The notes beneath the pieces are model-generated. The model was given only the letters and a program-made list of their open reading frames with translations. It did not search any database and was not told where the DNA came from. A stretch of 64,000 nucleotides of DNA, taken from positions 1 to 64,000 of the forward strand of contig JAWKHR010000014.1 in NCBI GenBank assembly GCA_041394725.1. The letters run 5' to 3'. The position numbers were made by a program, and so were the translations under genes. Shown here in pieces: positions 41,898-52,300 of this stretch. The stretch is from JAWKHR01 sp041394725 (lineage in GTDB: Bacteria; Acidobacteriota; Vicinamibacteria; Vicinamibacterales; SCN-69-37). The stretch's first letter is position 1, and every line of letters starts with the position of its first letter.

Positions 41898-43744
41898 GCA
41901 CCCGTCGCCGCCGGCCCCGCCGCGCGCCGATCGCCCTCACGCTTGCCCTGCTCACCGTCGTCGTGACGATGGCCGGCGTCCACCCGGCCGTCGCGCGCGC
42001 GCAGGCCCGGACCGCCGCGGACCAGGCCGGGAACCCTCCCGGGACCACGCCGGATCCGCGCACCAACGCGGCGCGCGCCGCCGGCGAAATCCAGGCCCCG
42101 GCGGCCCGCCGGACGCCCACGGCCGTGCAGACGAGCGTCCAGACGCCGACGATCATCCGCTACGCGCGGCCGGTCGTGCACATCGGCCAGGACTTCACGC
42201 TGCGCGCCGACGCGGAGGCGCGCGACCTGATCGTCGTGCTCGGCACGCTGCGGATCGAAGGGCACGTCACGCACGACGTCTATGTGTGGGTCGGCGACGT
42301 GCACCTCGCGCCCACCGCGGTCGTCGACGGGTCGCTCATCGTCGTGGCCGGCGCGGCGACCATCGAGCCGGGCGCGCGGCTCGGCCGAGACCTGGCGGTG
42401 ATCGGCGGCGGCCTCGACGCGCCGCCGGACTTCGTGGTCAACGGCGATCACGTGGCGATCGGCACGCCGGAGCTCGGTCGCGGGCTCCGCGGCTTCGTGC
42501 CGTGGATCACGCGCGGGCTGCTGTGGGGCCGCCCGATCGTGCCCGATCTGCCCTGGGTCTGGACCGTGGTGGGCATCCTGTTCGCGCTGTCGGTCGCGTT
42601 GACGCTGATCTTCGGCCGGGCCGTGCGGGCATCGTCGGACGTGCTCGTGCAGCGGCCGCTGCGGGCCTTCCTCACCGGTCTGCTGACCCTCGTCGTCGCG
42701 GGACCGCTGCTCATCCTGCTCATCATGACTGTCGTCGGCGTCGTCGTGGCACCGGTCTTCCTGTTCGGGCTGGCCGTGGTGTGGACGGTCGGCAAGGTCG
42801 CGGTCGCGCGCGGCATCGGGCGCGGCGTGTGGCAGGAGAGCGATCCGGGGAGCCCCGTGCAGGGCCTGCGGTCCCTGGTAATCGGCTTCGCGGCGATCGT
42901 GCTCGGCTACATGGTGCCGGTGCTCGGCATCGTGCTGTGGTCGCTCATCGGCGTCTTCGGCCTCGGGTGCGCGACGATCGCGACCCTCGCGGCGCTGCGA
43001 CGCGAGTATCCGCCGAAGCCGCCGAAGCCACGCAAGGGCGCACGGCCGGATCAGGGCGGCGGACCCGGCGGCATCGGGACGGCCGCGGCGTTCACTGCGC
43101 ACGAGCCGGCCGGGGATACGCGCACCGACGGCCGCGCGGAACCGGGCGGCGCGGGAGACACCGGCGGAACGAGTGCGGCCGGCAACGCGGACGGCGGGAG
43201 CCGCACGGAGGATCCCGGCGGTGTCGGCCGGCGGGCCGACGATGAGGCCGGCACGGGCGCGGCGTTCCGAGCGGGCGCCGCCGGGTTCCAGGCGGGGGCG
43301 GTCGCCGGGGCCGGGTTCCCGGCGGGGGCCGCCGAGAGCCCGCCGGGCGGAGGGCACACGTCGCCCGTCGCCGGCCTGCCGCGGGCATCGTTCCTGGACC
43401 GTGCCGCGGCCTTCGCGCTCGACTGCATCCTGGTCGCCATCATCGCGCGCCTCATCGACCTGCGACCCGACGGGATGTTCTTCATCCTGCTGCTCGGCTA
43501 CCACGTCGCGTTCTGGGCCTGGCAGGGCACCACGCTCGGCGGGATCATCGTCGGCGCGCGCGTGGTGCGCGCCGACGGCTCCGACTTCCAGTTCGTGGAT
43601 GCCATCGTCCGCGGCCTCGCGGGCGTCTTCTCCATCGCGGCGTTCGGCCTCGGCTGCTTCTGGATGCTGCGCGATCCCGAACAGCAGACCTGGCACGACA
43701 AGATCGCCGGCACCTACGTCGTACGGGCCGCCCGCCGCGCCTGA
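41894..43744 (+). CDS. Beta-solenoid (bactofilin-like) membrane protein with C-terminal RDD domain
   Basis: 616 aa from ATG 41894, ATGA overlap with the preceding gene. Signal peptide (IALTLALLTVVVTMAGVHPAVARAQA) precedes a polymer-forming-like solenoid (~100-190: LIVVLGTLRIEGHVTHDVYV, VWVGDVHLAPTAVVDGSLIV, VVAGAATIEPGARLGRDLAV). About five helices follow (~220-370), then a 120-residue Gly/Ala/Asp-rich linker. The C-terminal RDD membrane domain (~490-615) contains RASFLDRAAAFALDCILVAI, GTTLGGIIVGARVVRADG and the end DKIAGTYVVRA. The combination suggests an envelope-associated stress effector of the sigma factor (inference). Confidence 0.82.
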   Translation: MSTRRRRPRRAPIALTLALLTVVVTMAGVHPAVARAQARTAADQAGNPPGTTPDPRTNAARAAGEIQAPAARRTPTAVQTSVQTPTIIRYARPVVHIGQDFTLRADAEARDLIVVLGTLRIEGHVTHDVYVWVGDVHLAPTAVVDGSLIVVAGAATIEPGARLGRDLAVIGGGLDAPPDFVVNGDHVAIGTPELGRGLRGFVPWITRGLLWGRPIVPDLPWVWTVVGILFALSVALTLIFGRAVRASSDVLVQRPLRAFLTGLLTLVVAGPLLILLIMTVVGVVVAPVFLFGLAVVWTVGKVAVARGIGRGVWQESDPGSPVQGLRSLVIGFAAIVLGYMVPVLGIVLWSLIGVFGLGCATIATLAALRREYPPKPPKPRKGARPDQGGGPGGIGTAAAFTAHEPAGDTRTDGRAEPGGAGDTGGTSAAGNADGGSRTEDPGGVGRRADDEAGTGAAFRAGAAGFQAGAVAGAGFPAGAAESPPGGGHTSPVAGLPRASFLDRAAAFALDCILVAIIARLIDLRPDGMFFILLLGYHVAFWAWQGTTLGGIIVGARVVRADGSDFQFVDAIVRGLAGVFSIAAFGLGCFWMLRDPEQQTWHDKIAGTYVVRAARRA

Positions 43745-43801
43745 AGTCCCCGCCTTCGAAGGCCTTGCGGGTCGAGAGACCCGTCCCCCATACTGCGCCG
43801 C

Positions 43802-45037
43802 ATGACCCAGGACGAGTCCGCCCGCTGGTTCCCGGCGACCCGCGTCGCGTTCCGGCTCTGCGTGATCTACTTCACCCTCTACGTCTGCACGACACAGATG
43901 CTCGGCGGCCTGATCCCGCTGCCGATCGGCCGGCTGCCCGACGTCGGCGGCTGGTTCACCGGCTACATCTCGTGGATCGGCCGCATGCTGTTCGGTGTCG
44001 CGGCGGCGCCGGTCGTCTCCGGCAGCGGCGACACGTTGTTCGACTGGGTGCACGTGCCGGCGATGCTGGTCCTGGCCACCCTCGGCACGATCGCCTGGTC
44101 CCTCCTCGACCGCCACCGGCTCGCGTACCCGCGTCTGCACCGCTGGTTCCGCGTCTTCCTCCGCTTCGCCCTGGGATCGACGATGCTGACCTACGGCATC
44201 GTCAAGGTCATCCCGCTGCAGATGGGGGCGCCGATGCTCACGCGCCTGCTCGAACCCTACGGGCACTTCTCGCCGATGGGCGTGCTCTGGTCGTCCATCG
44301 GCGCGTCGTTCTCCTACGAGCGGTTCGTGGGCAGCGTCGAGCTGGCGTGCGCGGTGCTGCTCTTCATCCCGCGCACGGCGACGCTCGGCGCGGCGCTCTC
44401 GGTCGCGGCCGCGACGCAGGTCTTCGTGCTGAACATGACCTACGACGTGCCGGTGAAGCTGTTCTCGTTCCACCTGATCCTGATGTCGCTCTTCCTGCTG
44501 GCGCCGGATGCGGGACGGCTGCTCGCGGCCGTGCTCGCGCACGGCGCGCGGCGCCGCTGGGCCGCGGTCGCGCAGGTCGCGTTCGGGCTGTACCTCGTCG
44601 GGTTCGCGTGGTACGGCGCGCGCCAGTCGTGGCACGGCTTCGGCGGCGGCGCGCCGAAACCCGCGCTCTACGGCATCTGGACCGTGGACCGCATGCTGAT
44701 CGACCAGCAGCTCCGGCCGCCGCTCGTGACCGACATGGATCGCTGGCGGCACGTCGTCATCCAGAACGCGACCACGATCGTGTTCTGGCGGATGGACGAC
44801 AACGCGATGTTCTACCAGGCGACGTACGACGCGGACGCGGGGTCGATCGCGCTCAAGCGCGGCACCGCCGACGCCGGATCGCTCGCGTTCCAGCGGCCCG
44901 ACGAGACGCACCTCGTCCTGAACGGGACGGTCGGCGGCCACCAGATCTACATGGAGACCTCGCGCCTCGACCACACCCAGTTGCCGCTGGTCAGCCGCGG
45001 CTTCAACTGGATCCAGGAATTTCCCTTCAACCGGTGA
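43802..45037 (+). CDS. DoxX-like integral membrane protein
   Basis: 411 aa. About nine helices: VAFRLCVIYFTLYVCTTQML, FRVFLRFALGSTMLTYGIVKV (DoxX-like first helix pair), YERFVGSVELACAVLLFIPRT, and KLFSFHLILMSLFLLAPDAGRL. The C-terminal ~100 residues form a soluble beta-rich domain (YGIWTVDRMLIDQQ, HQIYMETSRLDHTQLPLVSRGF). Function unknown; possible partner of the FAD enzyme encoded next, whose GTG start overlaps this stop (GTGA). Confidence 0.8.
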   Translation: MTQDESARWFPATRVAFRLCVIYFTLYVCTTQMLGGLIPLPIGRLPDVGGWFTGYISWIGRMLFGVAAAPVVSGSGDTLFDWVHVPAMLVLATLGTIAWSLLDRHRLAYPRLHRWFRVFLRFALGSTMLTYGIVKVIPLQMGAPMLTRLLEPYGHFSPMGVLWSSIGASFSYERFVGSVELACAVLLFIPRTATLGAALSVAAATQVFVLNMTYDVPVKLFSFHLILMSLFLLAPDAGRLLAAVLAHGARRRWAAVAQVAFGLYLVGFAWYGARQSWHGFGGGAPKPALYGIWTVDRMLIDQQLRPPLVTDMDRWRHVVIQNATTIVFWRMDDNAMFYQATYDADAGSIALKRGTADAGSLAFQRPDETHLVLNGTVGGHQIYMETSRLDHTQLPLVSRGFNWIQEFPFNR

Positions 45038-46440
45038 CCGACGCCATCGTCATCGGATCCGGCCCGAACGGCCTGGCGGCCGCGATCACGCTCGCGCGCG
45101 CGGGCCGGTCGGTGCGGGTGTACGAGGCGCAGCCGACGGCGGGCGGCGGATTGCGATCGGCGGCGCTCACCGGTCCCGGCACGGTGCACGACCTGTGCGC
45201 GGCCGTGTTCGCGCTGGTCCTGGCGTCGCCGTTCCTGCGCGAGCTGCCGCTGGCCGATCACGGCCTCACCCTCGTGCACCCGGACGTCCCGTTCGCGCAT
45301 CCACTCGACGACGGCACCGCGGCGGTCGTGGCGCGGTCAGTGGACGAGACCGCGGCCGGCCTGGGAGCGGACGGCGACGCGTACCGGCGGCTGATCGGAC
45401 CGTGGGTCGATCGCGCCGACCCGCTGATGGAGGCGCTCCTCTCGCCGCCGGGCCGCCGGCACCCGTTCCTGATGGCCGGCTTCGGCCCGCTCGCGATCCG
45501 GTCTGCCGCGGGCCTCGCGCGGGCCCGGTTCCGGACCCCGGCCGCGCGCGCGCTGTTCGCGGGCGCCGCGGCCCATGGCCTCGTGCCGCTCGAGTTTGCG
45601 GCCACGGCCGGCTACGGCCTCGCGCTGGTGCTGGCCGCGCACGCCGTCGGCTGGCCCGTCGCCCGCGGCGGATCGCAGGCAGTGGCGGACGCGATGGTGT
45701 CGTACCTGCGAAGCCTCGGCGGCGAGGTGGTCACCGGCGCGCCGGTCGCGTCGCTGGGCGACCTGCCGCCCGCGCGGCTCGTGCTCTGCGACGTCACGCC
45801 GCGACAGCTCATCCGGCTGGCCGGCGACCGCATGCCGGCATCGTATCGCCGGCGCCTGGAGCGCTTTCGCCGCGGCCCCGGCGTGTTCAAGATGGACTGG
45901 CGGATCCGCGGCCCGGTACCGTGGGCAGCCGACGGCTGCCGGCGCGCGGGCACCGTGCACCTCGGCGGGACGCTGGACGAAATCGCCCGCGGCGAACGCG
46001 CCGCGTGGACCGGCACCGTCCCCGACGCGCCCTACGTGCTGGTCGTCCAGCCGGGCGTCTGCGATCCGACGCGCGCGCCCGAGGGCGAGCAGACCCTGTG
46101 GGCCTACTGCCACGTGCCGCACGGATCGACGACGGACATGACGGGGACGATCGAGCGGCAGATCGAGCGGTTCGCGCCGGGCTTCCGCGACCGCATCCTC
46201 GGCCGCCACGCGATGAGCCCGGCCGACCTCGAGCGCCGCAACGCGAACCTCGCGGGCGGCGACATCGCGGGCGGCGCGGCGGACTTCGCGCAGATCGTCG
46301 CGCGCCCCGTGCTCGCGCTCGACCCCTACCGGACGCCGATGGACGGTGTGTACCTGTGCTCCAGCTCGACGCCGCCCGGCGTCGGCGTGCACGGCATGTG
46401 CGGCCACCTCGCGGCGCGGTCGGCGCTGCGGCACGGGTAG
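45034..46440 (+). CDS. FAD-dependent oxidoreductase, phytoene-desaturase-like
   Basis: 468 aa, GTG start at 45034 overlapping the previous stop. FAD-binding GSGPNGLAAAITLARAG (~8-24) and YEAQPTAGGGLRSAAL (~30-45) open the protein. VHDLCAAVFALVLASPF marks the CrtI/NAD(P)-FAD amine-oxidase-like family, and the C-terminal PPGVGVHGMCGHLAARSAL is the second FAD contact. The family contains carotenoid desaturases and retinol saturases as well as many uncharacterised enzymes; no carotenoid cluster is present here. Confidence 0.9.
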   Translation: MTDAIVIGSGPNGLAAAITLARAGRSVRVYEAQPTAGGGLRSAALTGPGTVHDLCAAVFALVLASPFLRELPLADHGLTLVHPDVPFAHPLDDGTAAVVARSVDETAAGLGADGDAYRRLIGPWVDRADPLMEALLSPPGRRHPFLMAGFGPLAIRSAAGLARARFRTPAARALFAGAAAHGLVPLEFAATAGYGLALVLAAHAVGWPVARGGSQAVADAMVSYLRSLGGEVVTGAPVASLGDLPPARLVLCDVTPRQLIRLAGDRMPASYRRRLERFRRGPGVFKMDWRIRGPVPWAADGCRRAGTVHLGGTLDEIARGERAAWTGTVPDAPYVLVVQPGVCDPTRAPEGEQTLWAYCHVPHGSTTDMTGTIERQIERFAPGFRDRILGRHAMSPADLERRNANLAGGDIAGGAADFAQIVARPVLALDPYRTPMDGVYLCSSSTPPGVGVHGMCGHLAARSALRHG

Positions 46441-46507
46441 GCCACGGACGCCGACGCCGACTCCAGCGCGGCGGCGGCGTTCGGGTTCGCGTCCGCGGCA
46501 GGGAGGA

Positions 46508-49276
46508 TCAGGGCGCCGACGCTGGCGCCGGCGACGCGGCCCCCGACGATGGTGGCGGCGGCCCGCTCGTCGCGGCCTGTCGCTCGAGCGCCGCCCTCAC
46601 GGCGGCGCACAGCCCCTCGACGCCGTCGTCGGCCCGACAGCCGGGCGCGGAGGTGATGACGGTGTGGAACCCGAGCGCGCGATAGCTCTCGAAGCGGGCT
46701 TCGTCGAAGAACTGATCGCTCGTCGGGTCGTGCGGGAAGGCCTCGTCCGACCGGGCGAAGTTCCTCACGTCCACGGTCTCGTCGCCCGACAGCGTGGCCT
46801 TCAGATAGATGAGCGTGCCGTCCGGCGCGTCCGGCCCGTCCACGACGCCGTACCGGATCACGCCGATCGCCGCGTGCGGGTTGCCGTGCCCCTGCCCGGC
46901 CTTCGTCATGCGCAGCGGCGGGAACTGGATCGGCACGCCGAGGTCCAGCCGGATCCGCCGGATCGCGTTGGACAGGTCGTCGAAGGCGTAGTCCGGATCG
47001 CACCCCGCGTCGGAGACGACGATGACGCGGCAGCGGCGCGCGACCATCTCCCACAGGCCGAGGTTCTCGTAGTGGCCGCCGTCCGAGAGATAGACCCACG
47101 GATTGCGGTCCGTCGTCAGGCCCAGCAGCTCGCGCAGGATCGGGCCCACGCCGAGGGGCGGCTCGCTCGTCCGCCACGTCTTCGCGTCGCGCGGGTTGCC
47201 GAACCACAGGCCGAGCCGGGCGTTGGCCAGCGTCAGCAGGAACGACCGCGCCTTCGACGAGTACATGCCCATCGCCGAGCTCGCCGCGGCGCCCGAGACC
47301 GCGAGCGCCATGCCGAGCGACAGCCCGGTGCCCGGGCCGCCGCCATCCGATCCGTACTCGGCCGCCGGCCGGTAACCGACCTCGCGGTTGCCGACGTGCA
47401 GCGGCGAGAAGGTGAACGACTGCGCCTGCCGCTCGTGTCGCCCGACCGACCCCGACGACACCGCGTTCAGCGTCGCGTTGATGATGTGCAGCGGCCGCAC
47501 GTCGGCCAGATCGTGCACGCGCAGGTCGTCGCCGCCGTCGAACCCGGTGAACGGGTTCGGCTGGCGATCCGGACGCGACGCGCCGAGGAAGGTCCGGATC
47601 AGCCGCTGCCGGTACATGCCGTGGAGCGAGAAGCGGTTGACGGGCACGAACAGGCTCATCAGCAGGCCGAACGCGACGTAGACCGAGCCGAGCAGCATCA
47701 CCTCGCCGAGACCGCCGCCGGCGGGATGGCACTCGCCGCTGCCGACCTCGGTGGCCGTCGTGCACGGCTGCCCGGCGGCGTCGCGGTGGTACTCGAGCGC
47801 CTCGGCGGCGCGGAGGTTCACCCAGGCGATCGACGAGAGCAGCGCGAGGATGACCAGCGGCAGCGCGACCCGCTGGATGGCGAGCCGCGCGGCCGACGGC
47901 CGATCGGTCGCGCCGGTCGATCGCGCCGCCAGCCCCGCCAGCGAGCTCAGGAGCGGCAGCAGCGACGTCACGACGGCGGTGGACGTCCGGCGCTCCATGC
48001 CGAGCGCGCGGTCCACCACCTCGAGGCCCGCCTCGAGCGCGTCGGCCATGTAGAAGACGATCGCGCCGGCGACGAGCCAGGTGGCCGTCGCGATCCCGAT
48101 CCAGGCCGCGCACCGGCTCCACCATTCCAGCGCCGCGTCGTCGAGGTCGCGGCTCGCGAAGCCCACGAAGATCGTGATGGTCGCGAGCGCGAGCACCAGC
48201 ACGATCGGCACGGAGAAGACGGCATAGAGGTCGCGCAGCGGTTCGCCGGCACCGAAGCCGAACTCGTGCGTGGCGAACCAGTACGCGCCCGCGCCGAGGA
48301 TCGGTCCCGACGCCGCGGCGGCGAGCACGGTGCGCAGGCCGATGGCGGGCCGGATCGCACCCGGCGCGGGTGGCTGCCCGTGGAAGGGCCGCGTGACGAG
48401 ACCGAGCAGCAGCCAGCCGGCGGCGGGCAGCGCGGCGCCGAGGCCGAGCGACCACGGCAGGCTGAGGTCGCACGGGAACGACGACCAGAACAGCGTGGCC
48501 CCGATCGCGCCCGCCAGCAGCGGCGTGAGGAACCACAGCAGGAACCGGCCCTGCGACCAGCGGCCGCCCCGGCCGGAGAACACCATCGCGACGTAGCCGA
48601 CCGCGCCGAAGAAGCCCGCCACCGCGAGGCCGAGGAACACCATCGGCGGCGGCGACGCGGTGAGGCACTGGAGGCCCTCGTACGGCGCGAAGCCCTGCTC
48701 GAACGCGTGGCTGAGGGCGTAGAACATCCGCGGCACGAGCAGCGCGGCCGCGATGAGCGGCAGGAGCACGCACCAGTTGAGGACCAGGTTGCGCGCCAGC
48801 GTCGCGATCACCGTCCACAGGTCGGCCGACACCGCGCCGCCGCGCGGCGCGAGGTACCGGCACGTCCGGCGGACGTAGTCCACCGGCGGCGCGTCGATGC
48901 GCCCGAGGACGGCCGACGTCCGCGCCGGGTCGAGCGCGCGGAGCGTGTCCTGCCGGCGGTCCGGCCCGACGCGGTGCAGCCACGCGGTGAACCAGCCTCC
49001 GATGTAGCCGCCGCCCGAGACCGTGGAGAGATAGTCGAAGCGCCCGAGCACGCCGAGGTGCGCGAGGCCCTGGAGCACGCCCAGCGCGAACGTCCCGCTG
49101 CGGATGCCGCCGCCGGAGAAGCACAGCCCGCTGGTCGGACGCCGGTGGATGGCCTGCCGGATCAGCCGGAGGCGCTCGTCCGGATCGACCGGCGCCCCGG
49201 GCGGCAGCGGCGGTTCGCCGTGCAGCGCGGTGAACTCTTCTTCGAGGACCTCGCACCAGGCCTGCGGGCTCGGCAT
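46508..49276 (-). CDS. Large integral-membrane patatin-like phospholipase
   Basis: 922 aa. The patatin fold is split by membrane segments. Oxyanion loop GLCFSGGGIRSGTF (50-63) and nucleophile motif STVSGGGYIGGW (S87) replace the usual GxSxG first glycine with Thr. Roughly eight helices follow (~165-480: LVLNWCVLLPLIAAALLV, FLGLAVAGFFGAVGYVAMV and others). The catalytic aspartate lies in VYLSDGGHYENLGLWEM (~715-731). Similar long membrane patatins occur in Acidobacteria and Proteobacteria. Substrate presumably membrane lipid. It is divergent from the kinase operon across 78 bp. Confidence 0.88.
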   Translation of the reverse strand: MPSPQAWCEVLEEEFTALHGEPPLPPGAPVDPDERLRLIRQAIHRRPTSGLCFSGGGIRSGTFALGVLQGLAHLGVLGRFDYLSTVSGGGYIGGWFTAWLHRVGPDRRQDTLRALDPARTSAVLGRIDAPPVDYVRRTCRYLAPRGGAVSADLWTVIATLARNLVLNWCVLLPLIAAALLVPRMFYALSHAFEQGFAPYEGLQCLTASPPPMVFLGLAVAGFFGAVGYVAMVFSGRGGRWSQGRFLLWFLTPLLAGAIGATLFWSSFPCDLSLPWSLGLGAALPAAGWLLLGLVTRPFHGQPPAPGAIRPAIGLRTVLAAAASGPILGAGAYWFATHEFGFGAGEPLRDLYAVFSVPIVLVLALATITIFVGFASRDLDDAALEWWSRCAAWIGIATATWLVAGAIVFYMADALEAGLEVVDRALGMERRTSTAVVTSLLPLLSSLAGLAARSTGATDRPSAARLAIQRVALPLVILALLSSIAWVNLRAAEALEYHRDAAGQPCTTATEVGSGECHPAGGGLGEVMLLGSVYVAFGLLMSLFVPVNRFSLHGMYRQRLIRTFLGASRPDRQPNPFTGFDGGDDLRVHDLADVRPLHIINATLNAVSSGSVGRHERQAQSFTFSPLHVGNREVGYRPAAEYGSDGGGPGTGLSLGMALAVSGAAASSAMGMYSSKARSFLLTLANARLGLWFGNPRDAKTWRTSEPPLGVGPILRELLGLTTDRNPWVYLSDGGHYENLGLWEMVARRCRVIVVSDAGCDPDYAFDDLSNAIRRIRLDLGVPIQFPPLRMTKAGQGHGNPHAAIGVIRYGVVDGPDAPDGTLIYLKATLSGDETVDVRNFARSDEAFPHDPTSDQFFDEARFESYRALGFHTVITSAPGCRADDGVEGLCAAVRAALERQAATSGPPPPSSGAASPAPASAP

Positions 49277-49354
49277 CGGCGTGCGGGCGATGGTATACCC
49301 CCACGTCGCGGACTGCTAGGATCGCCCACGGCTGGAGGGGGCAGAGGCACTCGC

Positions 49355-52300
49355 ATGACGTCCAGGACGCTGGGCCACTACCGCCTCGAGGACCGCATCG
49401 GCGAAGGCGGCATGGGCGAGGTCTACCGCGCGTGGGACACGCGCCTGAATCGCGCGGTCGCGGTGAAGGTCTGGCACCGCGCGGCCGCCGGCGGCGGATC
49501 GCCGCGCCGGCTGCTCCGCGAGGCGCGCGCGGCCTCCGCCCTCAACCATCCGAACATCGTCATCGTCCACGAGCTCGGCGAGACGCCCGAGGGCGACGAG
49601 TACATCGTCCAGGAGTTCATCGACGGGCGCACGCTGCGCGAGCTGATGGCGGACCGGCTGCCCGTGGCGCGGATCGCCGACATCGGCGCGGAGGTGGCCC
49701 GCGCGCTGGCGGCCGCGCACGCGGCCGGCATCGTGCATCGCGACATCAAGCCCGAGAACGTCATGGTGCGGGCCGACGGTTACGTCAAGGTGCTCGACTT
49801 CGGCATCGCGTACATGGCCGAACCGACGCCGGACGAGGAGACCACGCACACCGCGGTCGAGACGGTCGCCAGCAGCCTGCTGGGCACGCCGTCGTACATG
49901 GCGCCCGAACAGGCGCGTGGCCTGGCGGGCGGCCCGGCCGTGGACGTGTTCGGCCTGGGCGTGGTGCTCTACGAGGCGGTGACCGGCCGGCGGCCGTTCG
50001 TCGGGCCGACGAACCTCGGGATCCTCGCGAGCATCGCGTCCGATGCGCCGGTGCCCGCCGCCCGCCTCGTGCCGGATCTCCCGCGCGCGTTCGACGACCT
50101 GCTGCAGGCCATGCTGGAGAAGGCCCCGGAACGTCGGCCCACCGCGGCCGAGGTCGAGGCGGCGCTCGCCGGCGGCGGCGCGACGGCCGGGCGACCGGCG
50201 ACCGGCGGCGCGACGCCGCCCCAGACGACCGTCGGTCGCGAGGCGCAGCTCGACCAGCTGCGCGCCGCGTACGCGCGGGTGCGCGACGGCCGCAGCCTGA
50301 TGATGGGCGTCAGCGGCGAGCCGGGCATCGGCAAGACCAGCCTGCTCGAGGACTTCCTCGGCGAGATTGCCGGCTCCGGCGACCACCCGACGATCATGCG
50401 CGGCCGGTGCTCGGAGAATCTCGCCGGGAACGAGGCGTACCTGCCGGTGCTCGAGGCGCTCGACGGTCTGCTCGCGCGCGCGGGCGGGTCCTCGTTCGAC
50501 ACGCTCATGCGGACGGTCGCGCCGACCTGGCATGCGCAGGTCTCGACCGCGTCGACCGGCGACGGCGAGGGCCGCGAGGCGATCCCGGCGGCCTCCCAGG
50601 AACGGATGAAGCGCGAGCTCGGCGCGCTGTTCCACGACCTCTCGCGCCGCGCGCCGCTCGTGTGGGTGATCGACGACCTGCACTGGGCCGACGTGTCCAC
50701 CGTGGACATCCTGAACTACCTGGCCGGCCGGTTCGGCGGCATGCGCCTGCTGATCCTGACCGGCTTCCGGCCGTCGGACATGGCGCTGGCGAAGCACCCC
50801 TTCCTCGGCATCCGATCCGACCTGCAGTCGCGCGGCGCCTACGAGGAAATCGCGCTCTCCTTCCTGACGCGCGACGACGTGGCGCGCTACCTGGCGCTGC
50901 AGTGCCCCGGCCACCGGATCCCGGAGGCGTTCGTGGCCGACATCCACGCGCGGACCGAGGGCAGCCCGCTGTTCATGGTGGACCTCATCCGCTACCTCCG
51001 CGACACGCACGTCATCGTGAAGGTCGACGGCGTGTGGACCGTGGCCGAGGCGGTGTCGGCGGCGCCGCGCGAGCTGCCGGAGTCGGTACGCGGGATGATC
51101 GCGCGCAAGATCGAGCGGGTGGACGACGCGGACCGGCGGCTGCTGCTGGCGGCGAGCGTCCAGGGCCAGGAGTTCGACTCGACCGTGCTCGGCGAGGCGC
51201 TCCAGCTGGACCCGATCGAGGTCGAGGAACGGCTCGAGACCCTCGAACGCGTCCACGTGTTCGTGCGGCGTGGCGAGGAACACGAGTTCCCGGATCGCAC
51301 GCTGACGCTGCGCTACCGCTTCGTGCACGTGCTCTACCAGAACGTGCTGTACGCGTCGCTGCAGCCCACGCGGCGCGCGGCGCTGGCGGGACGGACGGCG
51401 CGCGCGCTGGCGGCCCACCAGGGCGCGGACGCGTCGGCCGTCGCCGGCCGGCTCGCGCTGCTGTTCGAGACCGCGCGCGAGTTCGCGGCCAGCGCGCAGT
51501 ACTTCTACGTGGCGGCCCAGCGCGCGGTGGCGCTCTTCGGGTTCCGCGAGGCGCTCTCGCTGGCCGACCGGGGCCTGGATGGATTGCGCGGCCTGCCCGA
51601 GGGCCCCGAACGCGCGCAGCTCGAGCTGGGGCTGCAGATGGTCCGCGGCCTGGCGCTGCGCTCGGTCAGGGGCTGGGCGGCGCCGGAACTCGAACCCACG
51701 TTCGCGCGCGCGCGCCAGATCTGCCAGGAACTCGACGACCCGCCCGAGCTGTTCCCGGTGCTCTGGAACCTGGCGTTCTTCCACATGATCCGCGGCAACC
51801 TGTCGCTCGTGCAGGAGCAGCTCGTCACGCTGAACGCGCAGGCGCGCGCGGCCGGCGAACCGGCCTTCCTGATGTCGGCGGACCACCTGGCCGGCGTCAC
51901 CTGCGAGTTCATGGGCGACGTGCGCGAGTCGACCCGGCTGCTCGAAGAGGCCCGCGCGCTGCACGACCCGGCGCGGCACGCGGCCTACAACGCGATGTTC
52001 GGCATCGATCCGGGCATGGTCGCCCGCGCGATGTCCAGCCGGCCGCTGTGGGCGCTCGGCCTGGCCGACCAGGCGCTGGCGCGCAGCCACGAGACGATTG
52101 CGCTCGGCCGGTCGCAGCGCCAGCCGGTGACGCTGGTGTTCGCGCTCATCGTGTCCGAGGGCATCCACCTCTACCGCGGCGAGGCCGCCGAGGCGATCGC
52201 CCTCGGCGACGAGATCATCGCGCTCTGTCGCGAGTACGAGTTCCCGCAGGAAGCCGAATGGGCGCGCGCGTTCCAGGGCGCGGCGTTCGCGCTCGAGGGC

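Noticed and set aside
41789..44974. 1,061-codon minus-strand open frame
   Set aside because: Antisense to the well-supported sigma-operon and DoxX-like genes; Arg/Ala/His/Gln-rich with no family pattern. Typical GC-rich shadow.
46346..49354. Plus-strand extension of the kinase frame
   Set aside because: About 1,000 codons lie antisense to the patatin gene; the kinase domain begins right after ATG 49355, so the extension is not coding.
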